Below, in pieces: positions 7,226 to 15,101 of a DNA stretch of 20,361 bases. Under the pieces are notes generated by a model, which had not been told where the DNA came from, did no database searches, and saw nothing but the letters and a program-made list of their open reading frames with translations. This DNA is from an uncultured Selenomonadales bacterium (GTDB lineage Bacteria > Bacillota > Negativicutes > Selenomonadales > Selenomonadaceae). How positions within the stretch are numbered: the first letter of the stretch is position 1; each line of letters begins with the position of its first letter. The DNA is taken from the NCBI GenBank assembly GCA_937910665.1, contig CALEPR010000200.1, forward strand, positions 1 to 20,361, written 5' to 3'. The translations under genes and the position numbers were made by a program.

Positions 7226-7698
7226 AACAATTTTCTTTGAATTTACTCGAAAATTTTAATAAGCCTTTCGTTTATCTTGAAAATTTTTTTAAGATACGCG
7301 CACTTCTCGATACTGGAGCGGATTTTCCTGTTTGGAGTGTCGATGAAACTTTTCTTGAAAAAATCGGCGGCGTGAAAATAAATTCCAATATATCTTTTGG
7401 CGGTTTCGGCGGTCAGACTACCGGCAACCTTTATCGAATGAAATATTTTCAACTTGGCAATTTGATTTTTCCTGAAATGCACATTGTCGCTAAAAAATTA
7501 AATCTTCCTTGTCAGATGATTCTTTCCGCTCCGATGTTCCACGACTTGATTTATGAAATTGACAACTTGAATCACAAATTGAACATCACAATTCCCGACG
7601 GCAAATCAAATGTAAAAAATCTCGTGATTTATGACAAAGCCGGAAAAATGTATGTCGCTTGTACTGACTGCGATAAAAATTTTGAAATTGTCCAATAA
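7222..7698 (+). CDS. Retropepsin-like aspartic protease
   Basis: 158 residues. The motif RALLDTGADFPVW (Asp30-Thr-Gly-Ala) is the catalytic signature of single-domain retropepsin-like aspartic proteases, followed by a Gly-rich flap-like stretch (SFGGFGGQTTGN, about 66-77) and an LSAPMFHDLIYEID segment in the place of the ILG-type psi-loop. Enzymes of this fold act as dimers, each giving one Asp. There is no signal peptide or membrane segment, so it should act in the cytoplasm. It overlaps the upstream gene by four bases and is followed by a terminator. Similar bacterial DTGA proteins are common but their substrates are largely unknown. It is not adjacent to the reverse transcriptase gene, so a retroviral-type link is not supported. 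Confidence 0.8.
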   Translation: MKQFSLNLLENFNKPFVYLENFFKIRALLDTGADFPVWSVDETFLEKIGGVKINSNISFGGFGGQTTGNLYRMKYFQLGNLIFPEMHIVAKKLNLPCQMILSAPMFHDLIYEIDNLNHKLNITIPDGKSNVKNLVIYDKAGKMYVACTDCDKNFEIVQ

Positions 7699-7699
7699 A

Positions 7700-7733
7700 A
7701 AAAGCCGAAGTGATAAAAATTACTCCGGCTTTT
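7700..7733. terminator. Bidirectional intrinsic terminator
   Basis: AAGCCGAAGT (7702-7711) pairs with ACTCCGGCTT (7722-7731) with one mismatch, and A and T tracts extend the stem on both sides (7700-7701 and 7732-7733). It sits between convergent genes and can serve both strands; the minus-strand gene's stop codon lies within the T tract. Confidence 0.75.
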
Positions 7734-8919
7734 ATTTTGTCGTTTGAAGTAATTCGGCATGACTTTCCAGATATCGCATTTCTTCACGCTCAAATTCTTC
7801 CATTGCCAGCTGAAAAATTTCCGATTCAACATTTGCCTGATTTATCAATTCTTCAGTGCGAATCATTACATTCGGCGAAATATATTTTTTTAATTCCTGC
7901 GGATTTTTTAAAATTTCCTGCCGATTTTCATTCAAGTGACTTTTCAAAAATTCCGTCACAGATTCTTCGGCAAGCATTTCAAAATCTTTTTCCGAAATTA
8001 AAAATTTGCCGTGAGCATAATCCTTGTAAAAAAATTCAAGCCAAACTTTTTGTTTTTCCGCCGACTTCAGCATAAATAAAAATTCATACGCCAATCCGAC
8101 TGTCAAAATTGTTTCCGATAAATAAGCCGAGCCGAATTTATTTTTCAATTCGCCTTCACTGCCGTGATAAATTATTTTCAAATCTCCGAAAACTTCACCG
8201 ACTTCCGATTTTATCGCAAGCGGTTTTATTTTTTCGTAGCGAAGTTTTTTCAAAATCGACTGCGCCTGACTTGCCGCATAAAAAAGTTTGTCGGGATTTT
8301 TTTCAATTTCGGTTAAAATTTCTTCCAAGTAAGTCGATAAAAAATTTTCAATTTTTATTTTCAAGCTGCTTTCAACTACAAACATTTGAACTGTCAAAAT
8401 TTTTGTCAATTCGTCCGCGCCATTTTCTGCGGCGTATTTTTTTATCTCATCAATGCAATTTTGAAATGAAATTATTTCCTCAAATTCAGCAAGCAATCCG
8501 CGAACTTTCAAAAACTCAACGATTTTTTCCAATGACTGATTTTTTTCCAAAAAATTTTCTTTTTCTTCAATGTCAGCCGCATTATAAAATTCTGTCAAAA
8601 AACATTCTTGCTTGCCGTCAGAACTTTTCTCCCAAACTTCCAGCAATTCAGACTTTGCATTTTCTTTCAAAGTCCAACCGTTATTTTTTATTTCGTCTTT
8701 CAAAATCCAACGCGGATCGCAACTGCGAATAACTTTTTTATTCGACAACATCAACCGCAAATAATTCGCCGCGCTGAATTTATAATTTTTTGCTCCGTCG
8801 CAATATGGTCTTTCGACAAAAAATTTCGCGTTTGACATCTGATAATTATTTTCGCGAATCTGCTGGCAAATTTTTCTTCCGACCTCGCGACGATTTTCAA
8901 AAATTTCTTCCTGCGTCAT
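7732..8919 (-). CDS. ArdC-like N-terminal domain protein of a mobile element
   Basis: 395 residues. Residues about 10-97 follow the pattern of the ArdC N-terminal single-stranded-DNA-binding domain: an N-terminal helix, ANYLRLMLSNKKVI (51-64), then DPRWILKDEIKNNGWTLKEN (68-87) and LLEVWEK, matching the family consensus of a DPRW-type turn followed by G-W-x-(V/L)-(R/K) and a (Y/W)W strand. ArdC proteins of plasmids and integrative elements are anti-restriction proteins, often with a zinc-metallopeptidase domain behind. No HExxH is visible here; the remaining about 300 residues are helical, acidic and unrecognised. The ATG overlaps the stop of the upstream gene by four bases. It probably supports transfer of the element; the exact role is inferred. 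Confidence 0.65.
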   Translation of the reverse strand: MTQEEIFENRREVGRKICQQIRENNYQMSNAKFFVERPYCDGAKNYKFSAANYLRLMLSNKKVIRSCDPRWILKDEIKNNGWTLKENAKSELLEVWEKSSDGKQECFLTEFYNAADIEEKENFLEKNQSLEKIVEFLKVRGLLAEFEEIISFQNCIDEIKKYAAENGADELTKILTVQMFVVESSLKIKIENFLSTYLEEILTEIEKNPDKLFYAASQAQSILKKLRYEKIKPLAIKSEVGEVFGDLKIIYHGSEGELKNKFGSAYLSETILTVGLAYEFLFMLKSAEKQKVWLEFFYKDYAHGKFLISEKDFEMLAEESVTEFLKSHLNENRQEILKNPQELKKYISPNVMIRTEELINQANVESEIFQLAMEEFEREEMRYLESHAELLQTTK

Positions 8920-9293
8920 TTTTCTTCACTCGATTTTAAAATTTCATTGACCGCCGAATTTGAACTTGAAAAAATTTCTGTCGGTTTTTCTTCCTCCAAA
9001 CTTTCTTCCATTTCAACTTCCGAAACTTCGCCCGAAATATCTTCAGTCTGCAAAATTTGTTGATTGTTTTTCAATGCGTCCACTATCGACAATATCGAAA
9101 CTGACGAAATATCCAAATTTTTGTTTTTGATTTCCTTTTTCACCTGCTCGAAAATTACTTCAACTTTTCGATTTTGCAATCCCTCGATTACAGCGCAAAT
9201 TTCTTTTTCCTTGTCGTCCAATTTTTTGCGAAATTCGCGGACTTCAACCAATTCTGCATTTTTCTTTTCAAGTTTACTTTTGTTCGCCGTCAA
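8916..9293 (-). CDS. Coiled-coil DUF4315-like mobile-element protein
   Basis: 125 residues if started at TTG 9293. Residues about 5-50 are a highly charged helix (KLEKKNAELVEVREFRKKLD, ICAVIEGLQNRKVEVIF) resembling DUF4315 proteins, small coiled-coil proteins of Firmicute conjugative elements. The second half is acidic and low-complexity (SEVEMEESLEEEKPTEIFSS). No ribosome binding site is visible before TTG 9293, and the ATG ten bases upstream is in another frame and closes quickly, so the true start is uncertain or damaged. It is coupled by ATGA to the ArdC-like gene. Function unknown; the DUF4315 link rests on pattern only. Confidence 0.55.
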   Translation of the reverse strand: MTANKSKLEKKNAELVEVREFRKKLDDKEKEICAVIEGLQNRKVEVIFEQVKKEIKNKNLDISSVSILSIVDALKNNQQILQTEDISGEVSEVEMEESLEEEKPTEIFSSSNSAVNEILKSSEEK

Positions 9294-9303
9294 AAATTAA
9301 CAT

Positions 9304-9632
9304 TTTTAAGCAAAAATCAATCTCGCCAAATATCGCATTTCTTTTTCAAATTCTGTAATTTGCTTTTCAACGATTTATCAACTTTTTCGAGAAATTTTAT
9401 TTACTTTGAATTTTTTCAAAAATTTTAGTCGAAGATTCACAAAAAATTTTTATAAAACTTTTTGAAAAATTTTTCGCAAAATAAATCTCTGAAATTTAAA
9501 AATCAGTTGAACTTAGTTTGAAAAATTACAAATGGCGTTCTGTCGCAATTTATAAAATTTACTGAAAGGACTTTTTGTACGGCAAAAATTCAGGAAAAAT
9601 AATTTCTGTACGGCAAAAAATATTTTTGCTGA
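9304..9632. other. AT-rich intergenic region between mobilization genes (candidate oriT region)
   Basis: About 330 bases between the divergent coiled-coil and relaxase genes hold no convincing coding frame. The region is very AT-rich. It contains three A-tract/T-tract palindromes spaced 23-24 bases apart (9418-9426, 9441-9451, 9465-9474) and two copies of TGTACGGCAAAAA. In mobilizable elements the transfer origin often lies directly upstream of the relaxase gene, which makes this the best place for it, but no known nic consensus is recognised. Confidence 0.35.
9576..9619 (+). repeat. Direct repeat TGTACGGCAAAAA (two copies, 31 bases apart)
   Basis: The 13-base sequence occurs at 9576-9588 and 9607-9619. 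The second copy is preceded by ATTTC, and ATTTCTGT recurs at 9636-9643, where the relaxase frame opens. The copies may be binding sites of the relaxase or an accessory protein, or the trace of a small duplication at the gene's 5' end. Confidence 0.6.
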
Positions 9633-9635
9633 AAA

Positions 9636-12563
9636 ATTTCTGTCATCCAACACGTCGATTATATTCGCCGTGAAAGTAATTTTGCCAATATTGACCGGCA
9701 GGAAAATAACAAATTCAGCGGCAATTTTATTTCTACCGCCAAAATTAAAAATACTCTCGACGGACAAAATATTCTCCTCTACAAGACTGACGAGTTTGGT
9801 TCAATAAGAAATTCCGAGGACGGTTTTGAAGTTACAGAAAATGCGTCGCTGACCACAATTTCTATTGCTCTCATGCTTGCCAATGAAAGTATGAATCATA
9901 AACCGCTGATTATTTCCGGTTCTTCCGATTTCAAAAAATCTGTTATTCAATCTGCAATCTTTGCTAATCTTTCCGTTTCTTTTGCCGACCAACTTATGCA
10001 AAATGAATTTATTCACCAAAAGGAGATAATCGAAAATGACAGAAAAAAATTTGTCGCCAACGGCGGAACTCTTATCACAAATCGACCAAATCCCAAGTCC
10101 GTTGTTAAATCAACTCTTTCTCAAACAGTCAAGTCTGTTGCCAAAAACGGACTTCGCTTGCCTTCATTGTCCCAACTCCCTGTGGTTCATTCAGAATCGG
10201 AAGGAACTGACTTGCTTTTGCAGACTGATGAATCTTGTAAGCTGGAACAACTCGCAAAAAACTTCTATCACAATTTGCGATGGAACTTTTCTGACGAACG
10301 AAAAAAATTAGCCGAACAGACTGCAAAGAAAATTTTGGAACGCATTGAAAATACTATGGATTATGTTTTTGCCGCATCTCACGTCGAATATATCAACCGC
10401 GAAAAAGCATTTGCAAAACGTGGCGGCTGTATTTTTCATTCTCACAAACTTCCGAAGTGGGCGAAGAATGATCCCAAAAAATTTTTTCAAGCCGCCGACA
10501 AATATGAAAGCAAAGGCAATCGCCGCTACATGGAAATTGAATTTGCTTTGCCCAATGAGTTAAAAACTGTCGAACAGTACAGACAAATTATTGACGCTTT
10601 TATTGAAAAACATCTTAAAGACCATTATTTTGCCTACGCGATTCACGACAAAATCGGCACAATGTCAAACGGACAACATCACCCTCACGTCCACATTATG
10701 TTTTCGGAACGACTGATTGACGACGTGGAAAAAATTAAAGAACGCTCACCGCAAAATTTTTTCAAATATCCCGCCCGCAAGAAAAAAGACGGCTCTGAAC
10801 CGACTTTTGAGGAACGCAGGAAACATGGTTCGCCGAAAAACCGCAACTGGGCTGATAAATCATTTTTATCTGTCCTTCGCGCCGACTTCGCTCAAATTCA
10901 AAATGATATTTTGGAAAAAAACGGCTTTTCAATTCGCGTTGACCACAGAACTTTGAAGGCGCAAAAAGAAGAAGCCGAGCGAAACGGCGATACTTTTCTT
11001 GCTCGACTTTTTAACCGTATTCCCGAAAAATATATCGGCGTAATTTCCTGCAAAGAAGAGGAAAATCCCCAACTTGAACGCTTTAAAGAATTTCGCTCTT
11101 TGCGTCAAAGACATTTCGACTTGATTTTTAAAATTGATTCGCTGACCAAAGAATCTGAAGAACTTGATACAAAAGACGCTGTTCAAAATTCCTCCGTTAA
11201 AGCAAAAAAATTTATTGATTCGCAAGAATTTTTGTCGCAAAAATTTGATTCAGACAGACTTAAAAATATGAAGGCGAAAATGTTTGCGGCTATCGCTGAA
11301 GTCAACAAATGGAAACGCGTGATAATTACAAATCACGACGCGGAAGAACAGGCAAAATTGGAATATATGACCGAATCCGAGCGCGAATTATGGCAAAATT
11401 ATTTTGAAACTGTCGCGCAAAAAAAGCAGTTGGAGGATTTTTTGAAAACTTTACGCAAGCCCGACGATTTACAAAAAGACGCTCTCAAAGCCTATAATGA
11501 TGTTGTTTCCGGCGTAAAGAAAAAAATTTTTGCGTTGATGTCTGCCGCAATTCTCATGAAAAAATCTGTCGAAGAAATTGAAAATAAACTCGATTCGCCT
11601 GACTGCAAAAATAATATTTTGCTTGTCACTCACCAAATTTTGCAAGCCAATGTCCGCGCAAGAAAAATGCTTAAACTTGCAAGCAACAATCTTGACCGCT
11701 CAGTTGATGAACTTCAAAATGCAATTTTTGCCCAAACTGTTGAGAACGAACATAAAAATATTTTCAAAACTCGCGAAGTTTACGATATTATCCGCCGTCA
11801 ATTTTTCGGCTTGAAAAAGGAATACGAAAAAAATCTCGACATTAAATCCGACCTTCAAAATAAAATTTTTTCTCCGCAACGCGCAATCGAAATGGCTGAA
11901 AATATTTTTACTCGCGGCGGTTTTAAAAAATTGCGCTCCGATGTTCGACAATTTCAAAAAGACGAACAAAAATTTTCTCAAAATCTTATCGCTTTTAAAA
12001 ATCGCGAAAAAATATTCCTCAACAGAGATTGGTCTGTCGAGGAACGAAATTTATTTATTCAAGAAAAATATTTCCTTGCCAAACAAAAAACTTTGATTGA
12101 ACTTGAAAAAAATCGCCTTGCCAATTTAAAAATTTCTCTCAAAAATCGGCAAATTGAACTGGAAAATTTTTGTCAACAACCTGATTCACAGAAAAAAATT
12201 GAACTCATCGCCGCTGGGATTCTCAGAAAAAATTATAAATTTGTTCGCAAATTTGAAGAAGTCGAATCGAAACTCAAAAATCTTTCTCAACGTCTCACTC
12301 ACGCCAAAAAGCAAATGGACGCACTCAAAACCATGCTTTCACTTGAAAAGCGACCAACCTGTTACAAAATCAACTCTTCCGCAAGTATGACAAAAAATTC
12401 TGCCGCATCGCTTATCGCCGACGCTATTTTACGCGAACCTCAAGCCGTTCAACTTGTCGCTCGTTCCACTGATAATTCTCTCGAAATGGACAAAACTTGG
12501 GAACTTATGAGTGAACTCGACAAGGACGAACTCATTCAAAAGAAAATTATTCGTGAATTGTAA
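9636..12563 (+). CDS. MobA/MobL-type relaxase with long coiled-coil C-terminus
   Basis: The frame is open from 9633, with residues ISVIQHVDYIRRESNFANID at once; there is no ATG until 9873, which would cut off this conserved start. ATT 9636 or a lost upstream start are the options, so the 5' end is uncertain; from ATT it would be 975 residues. Relaxase features: HVDYIRRE (9651 onward), a second related HVEYINRE (10380 onward), the segment RYMEIEFALPNEL, and the metal-binding HHPHVHIMFSERL (10677 onward), followed by KNRNWADKSF and IRVDHRTLKAQKEEAE. Such enzymes nick oriT and stay bound through a tyrosine; Tyr of HVDY or HVEY is a candidate. From about 11200 on the protein is long helical coiled coil, ending with DAILREPQAVQLVAR and DELIQKKIIREL. 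It gives the element mobilization ability; no coupling protein or secretion genes are in the window. Confidence 0.8.
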   Translation: MSVIQHVDYIRRESNFANIDRQENNKFSGNFISTAKIKNTLDGQNILLYKTDEFGSIRNSEDGFEVTENASLTTISIALMLANESMNHKPLIISGSSDFKKSVIQSAIFANLSVSFADQLMQNEFIHQKEIIENDRKKFVANGGTLITNRPNPKSVVKSTLSQTVKSVAKNGLRLPSLSQLPVVHSESEGTDLLLQTDESCKLEQLAKNFYHNLRWNFSDERKKLAEQTAKKILERIENTMDYVFAASHVEYINREKAFAKRGGCIFHSHKLPKWAKNDPKKFFQAADKYESKGNRRYMEIEFALPNELKTVEQYRQIIDAFIEKHLKDHYFAYAIHDKIGTMSNGQHHPHVHIMFSERLIDDVEKIKERSPQNFFKYPARKKKDGSEPTFEERRKHGSPKNRNWADKSFLSVLRADFAQIQNDILEKNGFSIRVDHRTLKAQKEEAERNGDTFLARLFNRIPEKYIGVISCKEEENPQLERFKEFRSLRQRHFDLIFKIDSLTKESEELDTKDAVQNSSVKAKKFIDSQEFLSQKFDSDRLKNMKAKMFAAIAEVNKWKRVIITNHDAEEQAKLEYMTESERELWQNYFETVAQKKQLEDFLKTLRKPDDLQKDALKAYNDVVSGVKKKIFALMSAAILMKKSVEEIENKLDSPDCKNNILLVTHQILQANVRARKMLKLASNNLDRSVDELQNAIFAQTVENEHKNIFKTREVYDIIRRQFFGLKKEYEKNLDIKSDLQNKIFSPQRAIEMAENIFTRGGFKKLRSDVRQFQKDEQKFSQNLIAFKNREKIFLNRDWSVEERNLFIQEKYFLAKQKTLIELEKNRLANLKISLKNRQIELENFCQQPDSQKKIELIAAGILRKNYKFVRKFEEVESKLKNLSQRLTHAKKQMDALKTMLSLEKRPTCYKINSSASMTKNSAASLIADAILREPQAVQLVARSTDNSLEMDKTWELMSELDKDELIQKKIIREL

Positions 12564-12606
12564 CCACTAAAAAATTTTTATTTCATCAAGTTACTTATCG
12601 GATATT

Positions 12607-13317
12607 TCAAAAATTCTTGCCGTCTCTTTGGGATAATTTTTTCAATTCATACTCATATCGAGATTTCTCTCCAAGAAGAATGGAACAACATATCGCAATT
12701 TCCGATTCATCAGACTTTTTATTCTGAATTTCAATGAGACTTTCTAATTCCGATTCGGTTAAATTTCTCTTTCTGCAAATAGATTGCATTTTATTTATAA
12801 AACTGACTACATTATCAGCATTTTTATCTAACCGACCGGCAACCTTAATCGCACAATTCAACATTTCAGCATCTTTTCTTTTATCGTATGCAGACAGCAA
12901 ATTTAGAAGAAAAGTAGTCACGGCATCGCCATATAAATCGGAATATTCTACAGAGTTTACAGATTCAGCAATAATCGCATAGTTCAAATTATCATATTTC
13001 AAAAAATCTTTTTCCCTGAGCATCACAAACAAACTTGACGGAAATCTTTCACAATCTTCACCTAAACTCATTTCACATTTTGAATTATTGTCCTCGAATG
13101 GATTCTTATATAAAATTCTGCCATTTTCGTTTTTAGCTCTTAACATAAACAATTTTAAAGAACCCATATCAAAACTTCCAAAAGCAGGTTCAGCATTTTT
13201 AGGTTCAAATGTTTGCTCTTCTATTACAGCTCGGAACAAAAAATCTATTTTCTGAAACATTGAGTCAGAAATTTCCATGACTTTTAAATTTCTCTTCACG
13301 TTCAATCGCTCAAACAA
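12607..13317 (-). CDS. Unrecognised 236-residue protein paired with DUF4365 gene
   Basis: The frame opens with TTG 13317, overlapping the upstream stop by eight bases (TTGTTTGA); ATG 13278 would give 223 residues, and neither has a strong ribosome binding site, so translation is likely coupled. The product is soluble and mixed. It has an acidic N-terminal half containing the segment AFGSFDMGSLKLFMLRAKNE, and a helical C-terminal part (LLNLLSAYDKRKDAEMLN, CRKRNLTESELESLIEIQNK). I recognise no domain. The overlap with a DUF4365 nuclease-like gene suggests the two act together, perhaps as a small defence or regulatory unit; no more can be said. It converges on the relaxase gene with only 43 bases between, and no clear terminator. 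Confidence 0.7.
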   Translation of the reverse strand: MFERLNVKRNLKVMEISDSMFQKIDFLFRAVIEEQTFEPKNAEPAFGSFDMGSLKLFMLRAKNENGRILYKNPFEDNNSKCEMSLGEDCERFPSSLFVMLREKDFLKYDNLNYAIIAESVNSVEYSDLYGDAVTTFLLNLLSAYDKRKDAEMLNCAIKVAGRLDKNADNVVSFINKMQSICRKRNLTESELESLIEIQNKKSDESEIAICCSILLGEKSRYEYELKKLSQRDGKNF

Positions 13318-14314
13318 TCGTTCGATATTTTTTGTAAATTTTTAATTCTCTTTCCAAAAGCGAAACATCATCTTTCATCTGTGGATTTGTGCCAACAGCA
13401 AAATTCCCCACGCTTAACGTGTGTCCTTCTGATAACGCAATTAAAAATTCCACATTCTTAATGTATTGCGATATTGTACATTTTTTTGTGGTTTTAATGG
13501 TCGCATTATCACCTTTTTTATTTACCTTTATCGACAAACCTTTATTGAGGACAATGCCACCCAAAATATTTTTTTTCATGAGAGATACTTCCGCACCATG
13601 AAAATATACTTTACCGTCTATCGCCACATCGACGGGAGCATTAGCAATATTTATTTTTTCAGGAATTATTTTTTCAACAGGGATAAACAAATTATGTGGT
13701 AAATTTTTATAAATATATTTCGGCGTTCCATCCAAAATTTCCGACAATGATTTACTCCAAATAGTATAAGTTGCTCCGCTATCCGAATGTATCAAATGAA
13801 CATTTCCAAAAAAAGTTTTTCCGATATGGTGAACTCTATGAAATAAAAAATCTTGAAAAATTTCTTCAATTTGATTACATTCCTTCGGAAATTTTTCCAA
13901 ATGTATGCTGTAAGTTTTTTGCCCATCTTTTTTTTGAAGAATCCTGTGAATGTCAAACGGTAAAAGTGAATTGAAATATATCTGATATTTTTCTGAATTT
14001 GTTCCGCTTATTCCAACGACAAAATAAATAACTCCGCCATCTGTAAGATAATTTTTTAAATCATACGCATCCACCGAATATGAGATAGTCTTACTTTTAA
14101 AATCTTTTTTTGCAAAAGTTTTGCCCTTTACTTGAATCGGACATTTGCCTATAAAATTTGCCTTCTTATTCCCACCATAACTGTACAACTCGACATATCC
14201 ATCCCAAGATAAAGTTTTATCATTTCAATCTATAATCGGATTCAAATGTTCGCATTTAGCTACTGCTAATTTCAAGTAAGATACTGAAATTTGTTCGACT
14301 GTATTGGAGTCCAT
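13310..14314 (-). pseudogene. DUF4365-type nuclease-like gene interrupted by one in-frame TGA
   Basis: A well placed start exists at ATG 14314, with TTGAGG six bases upstream. It encodes MDSNTVEQIS, YLKLAVAKCEHLNPIID and then TGA at 14227-14225 (codon 30), after which the same frame continues NDKTLSWDGYVELYSYGG, FIGKCPIQVKGK and on to 13310. Residues 9-60 fit the DUF4365 domain, a PD-(D/E)xK-like fold with Asp in WDG (codon 38) and Gln-x-Lys in QVKGK. Only the single stop breaks the frame; the rest (about 334 codons) is intact. Re-initiation at TTG 14188 would give 292 residues but lose the Asp. UGA is used as a normal stop elsewhere here, so this is most simply a recent nonsense mutation (or sequencing error). 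The C-terminal 200 residues are unrecognised. Confidence 0.7.
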
Positions 14315-14351
14315 GTTTTACCTCAACTGAATTTTATTCGATTTATATCAA

Positions 14352-14744
14352 TCAACAGACAAGTTCACTGTAATATTCGGCAACAGACTTCACTAAATCG
14401 TCTTGCGGATAATGTTTCAAATTCCCTGTTACCAGCGGCGCATTACAAAATTTCGCTACTTCATAAAATTTTTTGTCAGATTCGTCAGCAAACGGTACAT
14501 CCGTCAAAGCGTCGGCGATTACTGATATTCCGTCCCTTTCAAATGTCTCCAACAAAAAGTTTATCTGCCAACTCGAAAATTTAAATTTCGGGCGCGATAA
14601 AACTTCTCTGTATTCCGTTAAAATTCTGTAATCATGGCAAAGTTTCAATTTTCCCGCGATTACCTGATTGACAATATATGCCGCTTTTCCGTTTGGTGTC
14701 CACAGAGCTGAAACTATCACGTTCGTATCCAATACTGCTATCAA
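14352..14744 (-). CDS. PIN-domain toxin (VapC-like ribonuclease)
   Basis: 130 residues, typical for PIN toxins. The N-terminal MIAVLDTNVIVSALW holds the first catalytic Asp (Asp6), EYREVLSRPKF gives the conserved Glu region, and VPFADESDKKFYEVAK with LVTGNLKHYP supplies the last acidic cluster and the (G/N)N-x-x-x-(F/Y)P ending. This matches the COG1569 type of 'putative toxin component, PIN family'. These enzymes cut RNA with Mg2+. ATG overlaps the stop of the antitoxin gene by four bases (14741-14744), so the two are made together. The gene stands 37 bases before the DUF4365 gene on the same strand. Confidence 0.88.
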   Translation of the reverse strand: MIAVLDTNVIVSALWTPNGKAAYIVNQVIAGKLKLCHDYRILTEYREVLSRPKFKFSSWQINFLLETFERDGISVIADALTDVPFADESDKKFYEVAKFCNAPLVTGNLKHYPQDDLVKSVAEYYSELVC

Positions 14745-15028
14745 TTTTTTTCACGCCTTTCAGCTCGTGCCGCTTGAATTTCTTCCTCTATTTCCGTTTC
14801 CGACATATAGCCGTTAGCGGCGGCAACTGCCCTCATGCTGTTGAACGCTATCATCGCTTTTGCTTGTCTCACTGCCCGAACTATTTCCTCAAAATTATCT
14901 TCCGAAATGTCCAACATCAATAAAGTCGGCTTGCCGTTATTCGTTATGACCGCCTCTCCGCTACGGCGAATATTTTCGCAAATGCTTTTTGTTTCACTTC
15001 GCAAATCTCTTATCGAATAAAAATTCAT
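14741..15028 (-). CDS. Phd/YefM-family antitoxin
   Basis: 95 residues from ATG 15028, eight bases after GAGGAG; GTG 15037 is inside that ribosome binding site and is rejected. MNFYSIRDLRSETKSICENI then GEAVITNNGKPTLLMLDIS is the Phd/YefM DNA-binding fold (the 'xITxNGKPxAVL' strand-turn). The C-terminal tail (IEEEIQAARAERREKN) is a charged helix that normally wraps the toxin. Antitoxins of this type neutralize the toxin and repress their own promoter, alone or as complex. The pair probably stabilizes the island; this is inference. Confidence 0.88.
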   Translation of the reverse strand: MNFYSIRDLRSETKSICENIRRSGEAVITNNGKPTLLMLDISEDNFEEIVRAVRQAKAMIAFNSMRAVAAANGYMSETEIEEEIQAARAERREKN

Positions 15029-15052
15029 CCCTCTCACTCCTCAACAATTATG

Positions 15053-15088
15053 TACTTTTTAGTATACGCTATTGAATCACAATGTCAA
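15053..15088 (-). promoter_or_regulatory. Promoter and operator of the toxin-antitoxin operon
   Basis: On the minus strand TTGACA (15088-15083) and TATACT (15066-15061) are separated by 16 bases, close to consensus. The inverted repeat TACT-TTTT-AGTA (15053-15064) overlaps the -10 and is a natural binding site for the antitoxin. The -35 lies only 13 bases past the stop codon of the upstream reverse transcriptase gene. Confidence 0.75.
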
Positions 15089-15101
15089 TCTAAATATTTT
15101 T

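Noticed and set aside
8109..8732. 207-codon plus-strand frame
   Set aside because: Antisense to the ArdC-like gene; rich in Phe/Leu/Ser/Arg as expected from the complement of an A-rich coding strand, with no ribosome binding site or domain.
9513..9767. 84-codon minus-strand frame before the relaxase
   Set aside because: It is the complement of the conserved relaxase N-terminal frame and the repeats; no ribosome binding site or motif.
12564..12606. Terminator between the converging relaxase and 236-residue genes
   Set aside because: The gap is AT-rich but contains no stable GC-containing stem; no terminator can be called.
13310..14314. UGA recoding (selenocysteine, or TGA read as an amino acid)
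   Set aside because: TGA ends many intact genes here, for example at 3188-3190 and 6863-6865, and no SECIS-like element or redox motif is evident; a nonsense change is simpler.
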